A DNA stretch of 64,000 nt from Panopea generosa (GCA_029582155.1 CM055907.1:12866133-12930132), one strand, 5' to 3'; shown: positions 13,301-28,300, numbered from the stretch's first letter. Numbers and translations: made by a program. Notes: generated by a model from the sequence alone, not told the origin.

Positions 13301-16300
13301 AAACTCTCTATTAATATCCATCTGTATTTTTAATAAATAGTATCAATGCATTACAGAACAATCAGGAATAAGATTATATTTAAAAAAAACGACGACTGCA
13401 ATAACATTGTGTTTAATTAACTAAAAATGATTTTCGGAAAAAATACACACTAACCAAAAGTGCATTGTAACATGATGAGTATTTCAATTAAACTCTATTT
13501 AAGTGGTAGACTGTACTTTCATTAAAACTATTCATACATGTACATGTAATACAAATATATCTGGTAAACAGATAAAGGATTAAATATCAAAATGACTATT
13601 GTATAAAAATGTCGTTTAATTCATTAACTGGTACATCGTATGTCAAAATATTACCAAAACAAGTTGCAGTTGAACATATGAAAAAGTTTCTTAAAACAAA
13701 ATACATCGTACCCGGTCCTGCTTCCCTGCCGTCTATTGTGAACACTGCCGGTTTGTCGACATCCGCCTGTTTTAAACCACGACCCCTCAATATAACCTTC
13801 GGATTTGAACCTGAATGCACCAATGAAAAAAAAACAATATAATCAATGTTATCTTAAACATTTTACACGTACAAATCAATAGAATTGCAAATATGCGCCA
13901 AAATTATTTACATGGAATAACAAAATATAAAATAAAATAAGAAATAACAATATACATTCAAACTGGATATATATACTTGTTTAAAGATTGAAAAATCAAT
14001 GATTATTTCAAAAAAAACACTCATAAATATTATTTTATGGTAACAAACATCTATGGCATTGATATCATACAGAAAGTTATCCCATCTTATTACTTGATTA
14101 ACAAAATATGTTTTATTGACTGCATAGCGAATTTTGAAGTGATAATAAATAGTTCTAAAACGAAACCCCATTACATAAAATAAACATAAGATTTGTTTTC
14201 AGATATCATACATTTCTAACAAAAAATCATTTTGTATCAATTGGAATCCTAAATTCAATGGGTTGTGATATCTCTTTTTAATATTTAATCAATCGCTTAT
14301 TCCATTACCCCTCATGATAATTCTCATTGAAATCCAGTTTGCTTTTATCTTTTCTGGACGTTTCTGTGCTTCCAATGGAGCAATTTGTCAGATTTTATCA
14401 TATCATAAATCAAGTTTCATTGTAATTGTCTGAAACGTGTACTTCTTAATCAATTTCTGCTTAGAAAGGACGTGTCGGTACTCATTAACGGTCACACGGA
14501 AATGATTCTTTATTTATATACTATATACTTTCAAGTAATGGAATAATGGCGATACTATACAAAAAAATATAATACAAACGGATCTCTGTTCTTTAAGTAC
14601 GTTACAAGAAATAACACCTGTATGACTTAACGATGCGCTAAAGCAGTCTAACTGTTTTTGTTTTGTTCTTTTCAAATTCAATACATGTGTTTGATATATT
14701 GTAAATATCAATTTATGTACATCATACTATTGTGATACCTTCTCCATAAATATGTAAATACATATGTGTAACTAGCGTTGGGTGTATGTCTATCTAATAG
14801 ATATATTCTCGTATATAAATCACACATTATGCGGATATTGTATATACAAAACTGTTACTTTAATTGTTCGTCATGAAGTATGCTTGTATATTTATCCTTA
14901 TGGGCTTTGGGCTTAATGGATTTGAAATAAACTACTACTACTACTGCTATTACTATGACTACTGAATGAATTGTTTTCTTGCCATATGTTGTATTAATTA
15001 GATAAGGTGTTTAGGAAAGACGTTCCGATAAGGAACAATAATATCGAAATGTATTTTATGGCAAGGAAACAACTACAACAAAACTGATGAAATAATACCA
15101 CCAAGGGTTATCTTTCTTATATGTACATTAAAACAACAATTAGTACCAAACGACTCTTTCTAAAACAAAAATAATAATAGATGTGTCATAAAATTATATA
15201 TTCTCTAGATACCATTCCATTTATAAAAAAAAAACTAGTCATAGAAAGCGAAAAAATGACAATTGCATTTTATTTTATTTATATCGACCAATAATTTGAG
15301 CAAGATATTCTCAGAAATACACGCCTTTTATATACACAGTCATATTTGCTATTTTCTATTGCTCTGCTTTCAGAGAAAATTAACCTGTATTAAGCAACAT
15401 ACTGTCTTAATAGATCATTTTTGCACCATCTCCTGATTGAATGCTTTAGATAGATTTAACTGTACAAACACTTACCATCCATCCCAGAACATACAAAACT
15501 CAATGAAACCACTGATTCATAACATTGAATTTATTTTGAACATGCAGCAGGAACAAGCATGGTATTGTTGAATATTCACGCACCTGTATTCATGCAAAGA
15601 AATGATTACCTTTGCTATCAGCTTCATCATTTTTCGGTGTTTTTTTAGGAGTTGCGTATATATAAGAGGGTGACACCGACGGTGGGGATGAACTCTGGGG
15701 GCTAGTTTGGTAAATTATCGATGATTCTGACCGGGGTGGTGGATCGTATGTGTAATTGGGTATGTCCCTGGGTAGACGCGTTATGGTTATTTCAGGGCTC
15801 TTTTGCTTGGGTTCTGACCGTACTGAAACTGTTGGTATAGTGTCTGATTGAAGGAAACAAGAAAGATATTAATATACAGATTAACACATATTAACACACT
15901 GACGTTAAATATGATATTTGTTATACAAGACGAGGAGATTATCAAATAAAGACTAATTCAAACCCTCAAAATAGTTTTATACTCGGCAAAAGTAATGGAT
16001 AATACCAAGATATATTTCCTAATAATACATTTTCTTTAATTAAAATTCATTATTAACTGCTTATTATTTTACATATATTTTTTTTTCAAAATAACATATC
16101 TGTGCAATTTGACCAATGGTAACCATGAGAGTTGTTTGAAATACTCAATTCCGAAACATACTTTGAAATAACATTTAAAATGTTCACAAAATTAGTTTAA
16201 TGTATTTACTAGCCCATGTCTGATTAAACTGAAAATAGCAGAATGACTTTAGATACACTTAAACAATGGTGAATACATATTTAATTCCCTTTCATCGAAT

Positions 16301-19300
16301 GTAAATCGTTGTTGCGTTACACATAAGGAAATAAATCAATTACTGAGTTGTTGTCTTTCAATGCACACGCATGCTACAGCGAAATTGATTGCTATAATCC
16401 AATTAACACTAAAGAAATAAAAAAGGGTTATGTTATTATTTTTGCCGGGTATGTTATAGTCGAAACTCTTTTGAGGGCCCGCGAATGTCAAAGGTAGAAG
16501 ATTAAATATATATTAGAGGAACATGTCAAACATAACTTTAGGATCGTTAAACCTAGCATATTAAATGAAATACATAAGTCTGGTATAAAATAAAATATGT
16601 AACACAAAGTAAATTGTTAATGGAACTTTGATTATTCATAGAGTAATTTAGCAAAATGTTTAACACACCAAACGACAAACTGTAATATGCTTTAACATGC
16701 TAATAGAAACGCCCATATATGAACATAAACATATAAAAAATGATACTGTTAAGCTTATTAATGGGTTATTAAATATTAATTATTAACTTTTAATTACATA
16801 CATACATGAAATTATTTACAAACAGGAAATATGTAAACACCAAAGTATGAAACAACTTTTAGCCATATGACACACAGTGAAAGGTAAGGATATTCTTGAC
16901 AGCATACATGATCAAGTCGAAGGAATCACTAAAACAACAATTGGTTTTTCCAACCAACAAATAAATAAACAGTTAAATGAGGGATTAAAGAATTTGTCAT
17001 TTAACAATTATATGCATGAGGTAAAAATCAACAGTCATTTGCCGAACAACAAATTGAGAGAAAAAAATCAAAGTTTTATATATTCATTCATATTGTTTGT
17101 AAAGTAAAAATAGATTCTGAATTATTCTTGTCCAAAAAAATACATGTTAGTATGTTAATAATTTTAAAAAAAAATTTTTATTGTTAAATACAAACACAAA
17201 AGCGCGGACCATCCAATCATCTTAAAAATAAAAAATTACCTTTTATGTAAAAGCTATTATACCTCAAGGATATTAATGCTGTAACCTTTTGAGGAGGAAA
17301 TCCTTTTAAAATTTCAATTCAAATTTAAATGTTTTGTCGATCGGCAAATGTTGTTTTCTAAGTTTTAGAGGAATCCCTTAACCTAAACTGGTATAAATAG
17401 TACAAAAAAGCTACAGTCCTACCAGTGCTGCCCGAATAATGACTGGGAGTTCGTTTTGGTTTTAAATAGTGACGAGGCGTGTGACTGCTTTGGGTGACGT
17501 CCGAGCCGTGGCGATATACCCGGATATGTGTTGGAGGATATGTTGTTGTGGTTTGTACCTGAAAATAGGGAACCTGTGTAAACCACATTGCTTACACATT
17601 GCTTACATATTGCTTACATATAACAAGGTATTTTACTGTACTTGTATTTAATCACTCTGCTTGTGGAGGTCATTTCCTAGACTCGACAGTATATCCCTAG
17701 AAGTTGATGTTTTTACTATTGTTAAAAGCCCTTGTTTCGGACATAGTTTTTTGTGAAAACTATTTAAGCCGTAAAACATAAATAAATATAATATAAACCT
17801 TTATAAGCAATTCATTTAGCCATAGGCCCGTGTGAACATATACATAAATAATGTATAAATAAAACGTAACTTATGCATCCGTTCAACTATTTTCTAGTAG
17901 TACCTAAAACACTTTCATATTGCTATATTTATACATAAGCATCGTACAGCCTTTAATTAAAGTAGCAAAATTGGCTAATTCCTCATCATAGTGTGTCTGC
18001 ATCCAAACGTTACACAGAATATTAAAATATGTGTGTATTCGGTTAAACAGTTAAAAATGGTTTGTTTTATATACAAGGTATCTACATGTTACTCATGTCT
18101 ATTTGTAAACTATTCTTGATCATGGTGTCAAATATTTGATAAATATAAATTTGGTAAAAAACGTTGTTTTTTTGTGTAATTTTCTTCATAGGGGTTAATC
18201 GCCATTTTCAACCCATTTCAGGTTATATATGGCATATCTAGTTTTATAAGTGGACGGAGACCTCAGAAAATCTGAACAGAACCACCGTTCATCCGCAAGT
18301 AAACTTTCTCACATAAAATATTTGAACCGAGCGGGACTTGAACCTCAGCGATAAGTTATCTTGAGACGACGCGTTAGCTCACTCAGCCAAGGATGACTCT
18401 TTGGTATATTACCCAAATATTAATAACATAAAACTTCACATGAATGATTGCATGTAACATAAGTATCCATATATCGACATTTATGAAAACTATTTGTTTT
18501 CAGTAATGGTTGTTAAGAAGTGTCTGATTTCAAATAAACATATATAACGTATTTTCATTTACAAGACAATACATTAATACTATATTATTTAAAACCATCA
18601 GAATGGAACAGACTGTCTTACTTGTGGCTGCATCACCGATGGTTCACTTTTCGATGGTGCCAGGACATAAACTTTGTGTGGTCCATTATCAAGATGGTTC
18701 GGCTTGTTATCGGCACGCACCCAATATCCTGCTGGCGGGTCCGACCTCCTGGATGATGGAGCACGGTGAACATGTCTGAATAGAAAATATTTATAATAGC
18801 TTCATATGTGACATTAAATATGATAGTGTTGTTTTTTTTTACATTTAAGTCCATACCGCATATCGTTACCTTTAATATGCAGCTTAAGCCACCCTTTACT
18901 TCATAAAGACGCTTTTGGACACCTCTAATATAGACGCCTTTGGACACCTCTAATATAGAAGGATTTTGAATTATTGGGTGAATTATGTTTATATTAACTG
19001 ACAGAGTGGAAACGGTTCAGGAAGTGTTCAGATTGCTCGTTCCTGCATTGTTTTCAAAGGCCTTCTTTGTGCAGGAAAACGCGTATCTATGGAGTAAAGG
19101 GTTAAAACAGTACGTTCGCATAGCTTATCAAACACAACAGCAAACAATAACATTGTATTGTTAAGGTATTCGATGTTACGAGCACGCATCGGTGATATAT
19201 CATCATTATGTAATCATTAAGTAATTAAGGTTCTCCGTGGCTAAGTAATGTAAGGCGGTGTTTCATAAATAGGAGGAAATATACTGAACAGAACAGCTAA

Positions 19301-22300
19301 CCCGCCACCTGACATTTTATGTATTTTCTCAAATAGTATAAAAGCAATTTCCTTGACATTTGGACTTCAATAAGAAAGAACATTTTGATTATGTAAAGAT
19401 TACTTAATTGTCTGTTAATGTCACATACAGACTTTAATAACGTTAGTTCATATTTTGACGAAAATATTGAAAATACAACAGTGGCAGGTTAGCTGTTCCG
19501 TTCAGTATATAACAACGTAGCATTCAAAGAACACCGTCATCTAAACAACATCGTCATACCCATTTGATAGCGATGTGACTCATGAGGATAAACATATACA
19601 TATTGAAGAAGTGACCTCAGGGGTCAGCTCCTGGGAACGGTCGGTAATTAAACGGCCACAAGGGACTTACACATTGCTTACGGGTGTATCGTACCTCCCT
19701 TTTCCTTTTGGCATCATAGTGTAAATAAAGAGCATTTACCTCTCACTGCTGAATTTTCGGTTCGAGTCTACCCAATTGAAATACTGTACATGGGATTCTG
19801 ATAAGATTATATACAGAAAGATGGTGGTTCTGCTCTGATTTAAAATATGTATCTAAGGTAACCCCCCTACACACACTCCAACAGAATTAAAATTGTCATA
19901 CAAACTTCACGGGTTTAAACAGAATTTACATCCTATCAATAACAGTCAGTGGCATGACATATGTTAATACCAGCTTACAAAATATATACATACTTAACAG
20001 GCGCAGCATGCTGCTCTGGGTGGATGAGTTGCACGGCATAGTCTTCCGGCTCGTCCCGCGCAGGTGTTGCGTAACCAAGGAAAGGTGTTCGTGGCAGTGC
20101 AAAACCGTTCCAAAACACATCGATGTAATGTTTACCTACAAAATAAAAAGGGAACATCATTTACATGTGTATTGCAATACATTTACTTATGTACGTATTA
20201 TTTTATATTTTGCTTATTCAATCATGTGATAATTGTTTTCATTTGAAAAGTCTAAACTAATCAACTGAAGATAAAAATGTAGTTGTTTTGAGGGATGGTC
20301 CACCCAGAATATACTGCATCTGTTTTTGTAATGTTTTTTTATTTTTCCTTTTTTACTTTTCACCGCTGAGGTTTAGGGTTCAAGTTTGGTCCAAAAACTT
20401 TATTTGATAAAACTTACCAGTTGCATGCTAAAGGACAGTGATTCTACTCTGATTCGATCTAAGGTCTACCTCAATCAAAAACACAAGATGTGTCATATAT
20501 AAGATATTTTAGTTGAAAGTTGCGTAAAGACCCATATCATATATAAAGAGTGGATACATGGACCACCGACTGATGATAATATTGTGTGCTCATGCAAAGA
20601 GAAAGACATTTGTAATTATAATAAAAAATATGTATTTTTTAATATTTAAAAGGTACAACAGCCGGAACCCGATTATCGTAGTCGTTAGCGCGTCTGACAT
20701 TTAATGCTGAGGTCGTCAGTTCGAATCTCCTCCTGGCACAGTCTTCATTGCGTATCATTATCATTCGTCTCTAACCTCTGATTTACAAGTTATCAGTTAC
20801 TTGTAAAGATGAGAGTGCTCGAGTACAGGTTAGTCTTGCAGGATCCTAGAAAAGAGTGTTTAGGTTAACTGGCCGTCTGTTGGCCATCGGTGGTACAGCA
20901 ATAACGCTAAATATTCAAACAAAATATAAAACAATACGTTACAAACCTTCTTCCTTTGGTATAAATATGAGTGTGTGTTTGCCATCACCCCTGGAATCTA
21001 CGGTGACAGGAACCTTTTCACTTGGACCATGTACATTTGCTGTTAACTCACCTGTATATGAGAAGATTAAAGTAAAACAAACTATGTTTCCAACAGGACA
21101 AGCAACACTGGAAAGATACATCTATCAATACAGGAAAAGAACAGTTTAAAGGTAGTCAGATTACTACTTAATGATTACTAGTGTCAGTTATATGTCTTAT
21201 AATTTAGAATAATTGACCACGGCGTGGTCTAGTGGTAGAGTGTCTGCCTCGCATGCTGATGGTTGTCCGTTCAATCCCAGACTGCGTCATACTAAAAATG
21301 GTACTAGAAGCTTCCTCGCTTGGCGTTCAGTATTTAGTGGATATCAGTCCTGTGTCAGTATAATGTGAATGGGTGGGTAGCAAACCATGTTTGTACGGCA
21401 TGATACTCCAGTGTGACAGTACAATGTGAATGGGCGGGTAGCAAACCATGTTTGTGCGGCATGATACTCCAGTGTGGCAGTATAATGTGACTGGGTGGGT
21501 AGCAAACCGTGTGTGTGCGGCATGATACTCCAGTGTGGCAGTATAATGTGACTGGGTGGGTAGCAAGCCATGTTTGTGCGGCATGATACTCCAGTGTGGC
21601 AGTATAATGTGACAGGTTGGGTAGCAAACCATGTTTGTGCGGCATGATACTTCAGTGTGGCAGTATAATGTGAATGGGGTGGTAGCAAACCATGTTTGTG
21701 CGGCATGATACTTCAGTGTGACAGTATAATGTGAATGGGTGGGAAGCAAGCCATGTTTGTGTGGCATGATACTTCAGTGTGGCAGTATAATGTGAATGGG
21801 TGGGTAGCAAACCATGTTTGTGCGGCATGATACTCCAGTGTGGCAGTATAATGTGACTGGGTGGGTAGCAAACCGTGTGTGTACGGCATGATACTTCAGT
21901 GTGGCAGTATAATGTGACTGGGTGGGTAGCAAGCCATGTTTGTGCGGCATGATACTCCAGTGTGGCAGTATAATGTGACAGGTTGGGAAGCAAACCATGT
22001 TTGTGCGGCATGATACTTCAGTGTGGCAGTATAATGTGAATGGGTGGGTAGCAAACCATGTTTGTGCGGCATGATACTTAAGTGTGACAGTATAATGTGA
22101 CTGGGTGGGTAGCAAACCATGTGTGTGCGGCATGATACTCCAGTGTGGCAGTATAATGTGAATGGGCGGGTAGCAAACCATGTTTGTGCGGCATGATACT
22201 TCAGTGTGACAGTATAATGTGACTGGGTGGGTAGCTAGCCATGTTTGTGCGGCATGATACTCCAGTGTGGCAGTATAATGTGAATGGGCGGGTAGCAAAC

Positions 22301-25300
22301 CATGTTTGTGCGGCATGATACTTCAGTGTGACAGTATAATGTGACTGGGTGGGTAGCAAGCCATGTTTGTGCGGCATGATACTTCAGTGTGACAGTATAA
22401 TGTGACTGGGTGGGTAGCAAGCCATGTTTGTACGGCATGATACTTCAGTGTGGCAGTATAATGTGACTGGGTGGGTAGCAAACCATGTTTGTGCGGCATG
22501 ATACTCCAGTGTGGCAGTATAATGTGAATGGGCGGGTAGCAAACCATGTTTGTGCGGCATGATACTCCAGTGTGACAGTATAATGTGAATGGGTGGGTAG
22601 CTAGCCATGTTTGTGCGGCATGATACTCCAGTGTGGCAGTATAATGTGAATGGGCGGGTAGCAAACCATGTTTGTACGGCATGATACTTCAGTGTGGCAG
22701 TGTAATGTGACTGGGTGGGTAGCAAGCCATGTTTGTGCGGCATGATACTCCAGTGTGGCAGTATAATGTGACAGGTTGGGTAGCAAACCATGTTTGTGCG
22801 GCATGATACTTCAGTGTGACAGTATAATGTGATTGGGTGGGAAGCAAGCCATGTTTGTGCGGCATGATACTCCAGTGTGACAGTATAATGTGACTGGGTG
22901 GGTAGCAAGCCATGTTTGTGCGGCATGATACTCCAGTGTGGCAGTATAATGTGAATGGGCGGGTAGCAAACCATGTTTGTACGGCATGATACTTCAGTGT
23001 GGCAGTATAATGTGACTGGGTGGGTAGCAATCCATGTTTGTGCGGCATGATACTTCAGTGTGGCAGTATAATGTGACTGGGTGGGTAGCAAACCATGTTT
23101 GTACGGCATGATACTTCAGTGTGACAGTATAATGTGACTGGGTGGGTAGCAAGCCATGTTTGTGCGGCATGATACTTCAGTGTGGCAGTATAATGTGAAT
23201 GGGCGGGTAGCAAACCATGTTTGTGTGGCATGATACTTCAGTGTGGCAGTATAATGTGACTGGGTGGGTAGCAAGCCATGTTTGTGCGGCATGATACTCC
23301 AGTGTGGCAGTATAATGTGACAGGTTGGGTAGCAAACCATGTTTGTGCGGCATGATACTCCAGTGTGGCAGTATAATGTGAATGGGCGGGTAGCAAACCA
23401 TGTTTGTACGGCATGATACTTCAGTGTGGCAGTATAATGTGACTGGGTGGGTAGCAAACCATGTTTGTACGGCATGATACTCCAATGTGACAGTATAATG
23501 TGACAGGTTGGGTAGCAAACCATGTTTGTGCGGCATGATACTTCAGTGTGGCAGTAAAATGTGAATGGGCGGGTAGCAAACCATGTTTGTACGGCATGAT
23601 ACTTCAGTGTGGCAGTATAATGTGACTGGGTGGGTAGCAAGCCATGTTTGTGCGGCATGATACTCCAGTGTGGCAGTATAATGTGACAGGTTGGGTAGCA
23701 AACCATGTTTGTGCGGCATGATACTTCAGTGTGGCAGTATAATGTGAATGGGCGGGTAGCAAACCATGTTTGTACGGCATGATACTTCAGTGTGGCAGTA
23801 TAATGTGACTGAGTGGGTAGCAAACCATGTTTGTGCGGCATGATACTTCAGTGTGGCAGTATAATGTGACTGGGTGGGTAGCAAACCATGTTTGTACGGC
23901 ATGATACTTCAGTGTGACAGTATAATGTGACTGGGTGGGTAGCAAGCCATGTTTGTGCGGCATGATACTTCAGTGTGGCAGTATAATGTGAATGGGCGGG
24001 TAGCAAACCATGTGTGTGCGGCATGATACTCCAGTGTGACAGTATAATGTGACTGGGTGGGTAGCAAACCATGTTTGTGCGGCATGATACTCCAGTGTGG
24101 CAGTATAATGTGAATGGGCGGGTAGCAAACCATGTTTGTGCGGCATGATACTTCAGTGTGACAGTATAATGTGACTGGGTGGGTAGCTAGCCATGTTTGT
24201 GCGGCATGATACTCCAGTGTGGCAGTATAATGTGAATGGGCGGGTAGCAAACCATGTTTGTGCGGCATGATACTTCAGTGTGACAGTATAATGTGACTGG
24301 GTGGGTAGCAAGCCATGTTTGTGCGGCATGATACTTCAGTGTGACAGTATAATGTGACTGGGTGGGTAGCAAGCCATGTTTGTACGGCATGATACTTCAG
24401 TGTGGCAGTATAATGTGACTGGGTGGGTAGCAAGCCATGTTTGTGCGGCATGATACTCCAGTGTGGCAGTATAATGTGAATGGGCGGGTAGCAAACCATG
24501 TTTGTGCGGCATGATACTCCAGTGTGACAGTATAATGTGAATGGGTGGGTAGCTAGCCATGTTTGTGCGGCATGATACTCCAATGTGGCAGTATAATGTG
24601 AATGGGCGGGTAGCAAACCATGTTTGTACGGCATGATACTTCAGTGTGGCAGTATAATGTGACTGGGTGGGTAGCAAGCCATGTTTGTGCGGCATGATAC
24701 TCCAGTGTGGCAGTATAATGTGACAGGTTGGGTAGCAAACCATGTTTGTGCGGCATGATACTTCAGTGTGACAGTATAATGTGAATGGGCGGGTAGCAAA
24801 CCATGTTTGTACGGCATGATACTTCAGTGTGGCAGTATAATGTGACTGAGTGGGTAGCAAACCATGTTTGTGCGGCATGATACTTCAGTGTGGCAGTATA
24901 ATGTGAATGGGTGGGTAGCAAACCATGTTTGTACGGCATGATACTTCAGTGTGACAGTATAATGTGACTGGGTGGGTAGCAAGCCATGTTTGTGCGGCAT
25001 GATACATCAGTGTGGCAGTATAATGTGAATGGGCGGGTAGCAAACCATGTGTGTGCGGCATGATACTCCAGTGTGACAGTATAATGTGACTGGGTGGGTA
25101 GCAAACCATGTGTGTGCGGCATGATACTCCAGTGTGGCAGTATAATGTGAATGGGTGGGTAGCAAACCATGTTTGTGCGGCATGATACTTCAGTGTGACA
25201 GTATAATGTGAATGGGTGGGTAGCAAACCATGTTTGTGCGTCATGATACTCCAGTGTGACAGTATAATGTGACTAGTTGGGTAGCAAACCATGTGTTTGC

Positions 25301-28300
25301 GACATGATACTCCTGTGTGACAGTATAATGTGACTGGGTGGGTATACTCCAGTGTGACAGTTTAATGTGACTGGGTGAGTAGCAAGCCATGTTTGCGCGG
25401 TTTGATACTCCAGTGTAACAGTATAATGTGACTGGGTGAGTAGCAAACCATGTTTGTGCGGCATGATACTCCAGTGTGGCAGTATAATGTGACTGGGTGG
25501 GTAGCTAGCCATGTTTGTGCGGCATGATACTCCAGTGTGACCGTATAATGTGATTGGTAGGGTAGCAAACCATGTTTGTGCGTCATTATACTCCAATGTA
25601 ACAGTATAATGTGAATGGGTGGGTAGCAAGCCATGTTTGTGCGGCATGATACTCCAGTGTGGTGACAGTATAATGTGACTGGGTGGGTAGCAAACCATGT
25701 TTGTGTGGCATGATTCTCCAGTGTAACAGTATAATGTGAATGGGTGGGTAGCAAGCCATGTTTGTGCGGCATGATACTCCAGTGTGGCAGTATAATGTGA
25801 CTGGGTGGGTAGCAAACCATGTTTGTGTGGCAAGATACTCCAGTGTGGCAGTATAATGTGAATGGGTGGGAAGCAAGCCATGTTTGTGTGGCATGATACT
25901 TCAGTGTGACAGTATAATGTGATTGGGTGGGAAGCAAGCCATGTTTGTGTGGCATGATACTTCAGTGTGGCAGTATAATGTGACTGGGTGGGTAGCAAAC
26001 CATGTTTGTGCGGCATGATACTTCAGTGGGGCAGTATAATGTGACTGGGTGGGTAGCTAGCCATGTTTGTGCGGCATGATACTCCAGTGTGGCAGTATAA
26101 TGTGAATGGGTGGGTAGCAAACCATGTTTGTGCGGCATGATACTCCAGTGTGACAGTATAATGTGATTGGGTGGGAAGCAAGCCATGTTTGTGCGGCATG
26201 ATACTCCAGTGTGGCAGTATAATGTGACAGGTTGGGTAGCAAACCATGTTTGTGCGGCATGATACTTCAGTGTGACAGTATAATGTGATTGGGTGGGAAG
26301 CAAGCCATGTTTGTGCGGCATGATACTCCAGTGTGACAGTATAATGTGACTGGGTGGGTAGCAAACCATGTGTGTGCGGCATGATACTCCAGTGTGACAG
26401 TATAATGTGACTGGGTGGGTAGCAAACCATGTTTGTGCGGCATGATACTTCAGTGTGACAGTATAATGTGATTGGATGGGAAGCAAGCCATGTTTGTGCG
26501 GCATGATACTCCAGTGTGACAGTATAATGTGACTGGGTGGGTAGCAAGCCATGTTTGTGCGGCATGATACTCCAGTGTGACTGGGTGGGTAGCGAACCAT
26601 GTGTGTGCGTCATGATACTCCAGTGTGACTTGGTGGGTAGCGAACCATGTGTGTGCGTCATGATACTCCAGTGTGACTGGATGGGTAGCGAAACCATATG
26701 TGTGCGTCATGATACTCCAGTGTGACTGGATGGGTAGCAAACCATGTGTGTGCGTCATGATACTCCAGTGTGACAGTATAATGTGACTGGGTGGGTAGCT
26801 AGCCATGTTTGTGCGGCATGATACTCCAGTTTGGCAGTATAATGTGAATGGGTGGGTAGCAAACCATGTGTGTGCGTCATGATACTCCAGTGTGACAGTA
26901 TAATGTGACTGGGTGGGTAGCAAACCATGTTTGTGCGGCATGATACTCCAGTTTGGCAGTATAATGTGAATGGGTGGGTAGCAAACCATGTGTGTGCGGC
27001 ATGATACTCCAGTGTGACAGTATAATGTGACTGGGTGGGTAGCTAGCCATGTTTGTGCGGCATGATACTCCAGTGTGGCAGTATAATGTGACTGGGTGGG
27101 TAGCAAACCATGTTTGTGCGGCATGATACTTCAGTGTGACAGTATAATGTGATTGGTAGGGTAGCAAGCCATGTGTCTGCGGCATGATACTCCAGTGTGA
27201 CAGTATAATGTGACTGGGTGGGTAGCAAACCATGTTTGTGTGGCATGATACTCCAGTGTGGCAGTATAATGTGACTGGGTGGGTAGTAAACCATTTTTTG
27301 TGCGGCATGATACTCCAGTGTGACAGTATAATGTGACTGGTTGGGTAGCAAGCCATGTTTGTGCGGCATGATACTCCAGTGTGACAGTATTATGTGACTG
27401 GGTGGGTAGCAAACCATGTGTGTGCGGCATGAAACTTCAGTGTGACAGCGCTCAGAATACTGTTTCAAGTAAACATCGTCACGGTGTTACTGATCAATTG
27501 TTGAATGCGACGCTCAATACAATGAAACAATAACAACTGTAGAATAAGCAAATACTTTCTGATTAAAGAATCTATTGTCGACACAGACCACAACCTTGGA
27601 ATGAAAATAGTTTTATTGAGTCTTTCCATGATGGGGAACGAGGGGTAATGGTCTATACAATAACCCTCACACATCCAGGTACCGACGTCTAAAAGCGATA
27701 TATAAAACTGAAAAAGGTCCACGATTCAAAGATAACATAAATAATTAACACGCTGATTTGTTACTGGCTTTTGTTCTAATTTATTTAAGATATAACTAAA
27801 TTCGTGTAGCTATGTATCACGAAATTTGTTTTTGAAAAAGGTACATGCTTAGCATCAATTACATTGCTTCACAGAACGTTATTTTGTTAACGGAAGAGGT
27901 AAGTAATCAGTGATAATAAAAAATATAATCTATACGTAATGATATGATATTATACCAAAGTATGATATCCAACAGATGTAGAATTTTATAAAAAAAAAAT
28001 CAACAACACTGATACCGCAAGAGCCTAAAATCAACTCAGTAATAAATAAAAAAAATACAATGTAAGTACAATAAATAATAGCCTATAGCGGAGTTCTATA
28101 CAAGTTAATTCCATAATATACTTAATACAGTGAAAGTGCCCGCTGCCCAGATGGTTACACTTTTTAAACTATGATTAGCCAATACGTCAATATGAAAATA
28201 TTACCTGGTCCAGCATCGGTGCCGTCGAACGGGATATGTTTTTCTTTGCCAACCTGAAGGGGTATTCGTTCCTGGTTATCTAACAATGACATCCAACCGC

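Noticed and set aside
18633-18947. 104-codon minus-strand frame over exon 18
   Set aside because: Runs through the acceptor into intron and does not fit the phase from exon 17. The frame ending in SEPSVMQPQ does.
21352-27440. CRISPR array
   Set aside because: The whole 61-bp unit repeats without unique spacers, the context is an animal intron and no cas gene is present.
21327-27468. Many repetitive ORFs (up to 247 codons) on the minus strand
   Set aside because: All come from reading the 61-bp non-coding SINE unit in rotating frames. They lie inside an intron and have no start, splice or composition evidence of coding.
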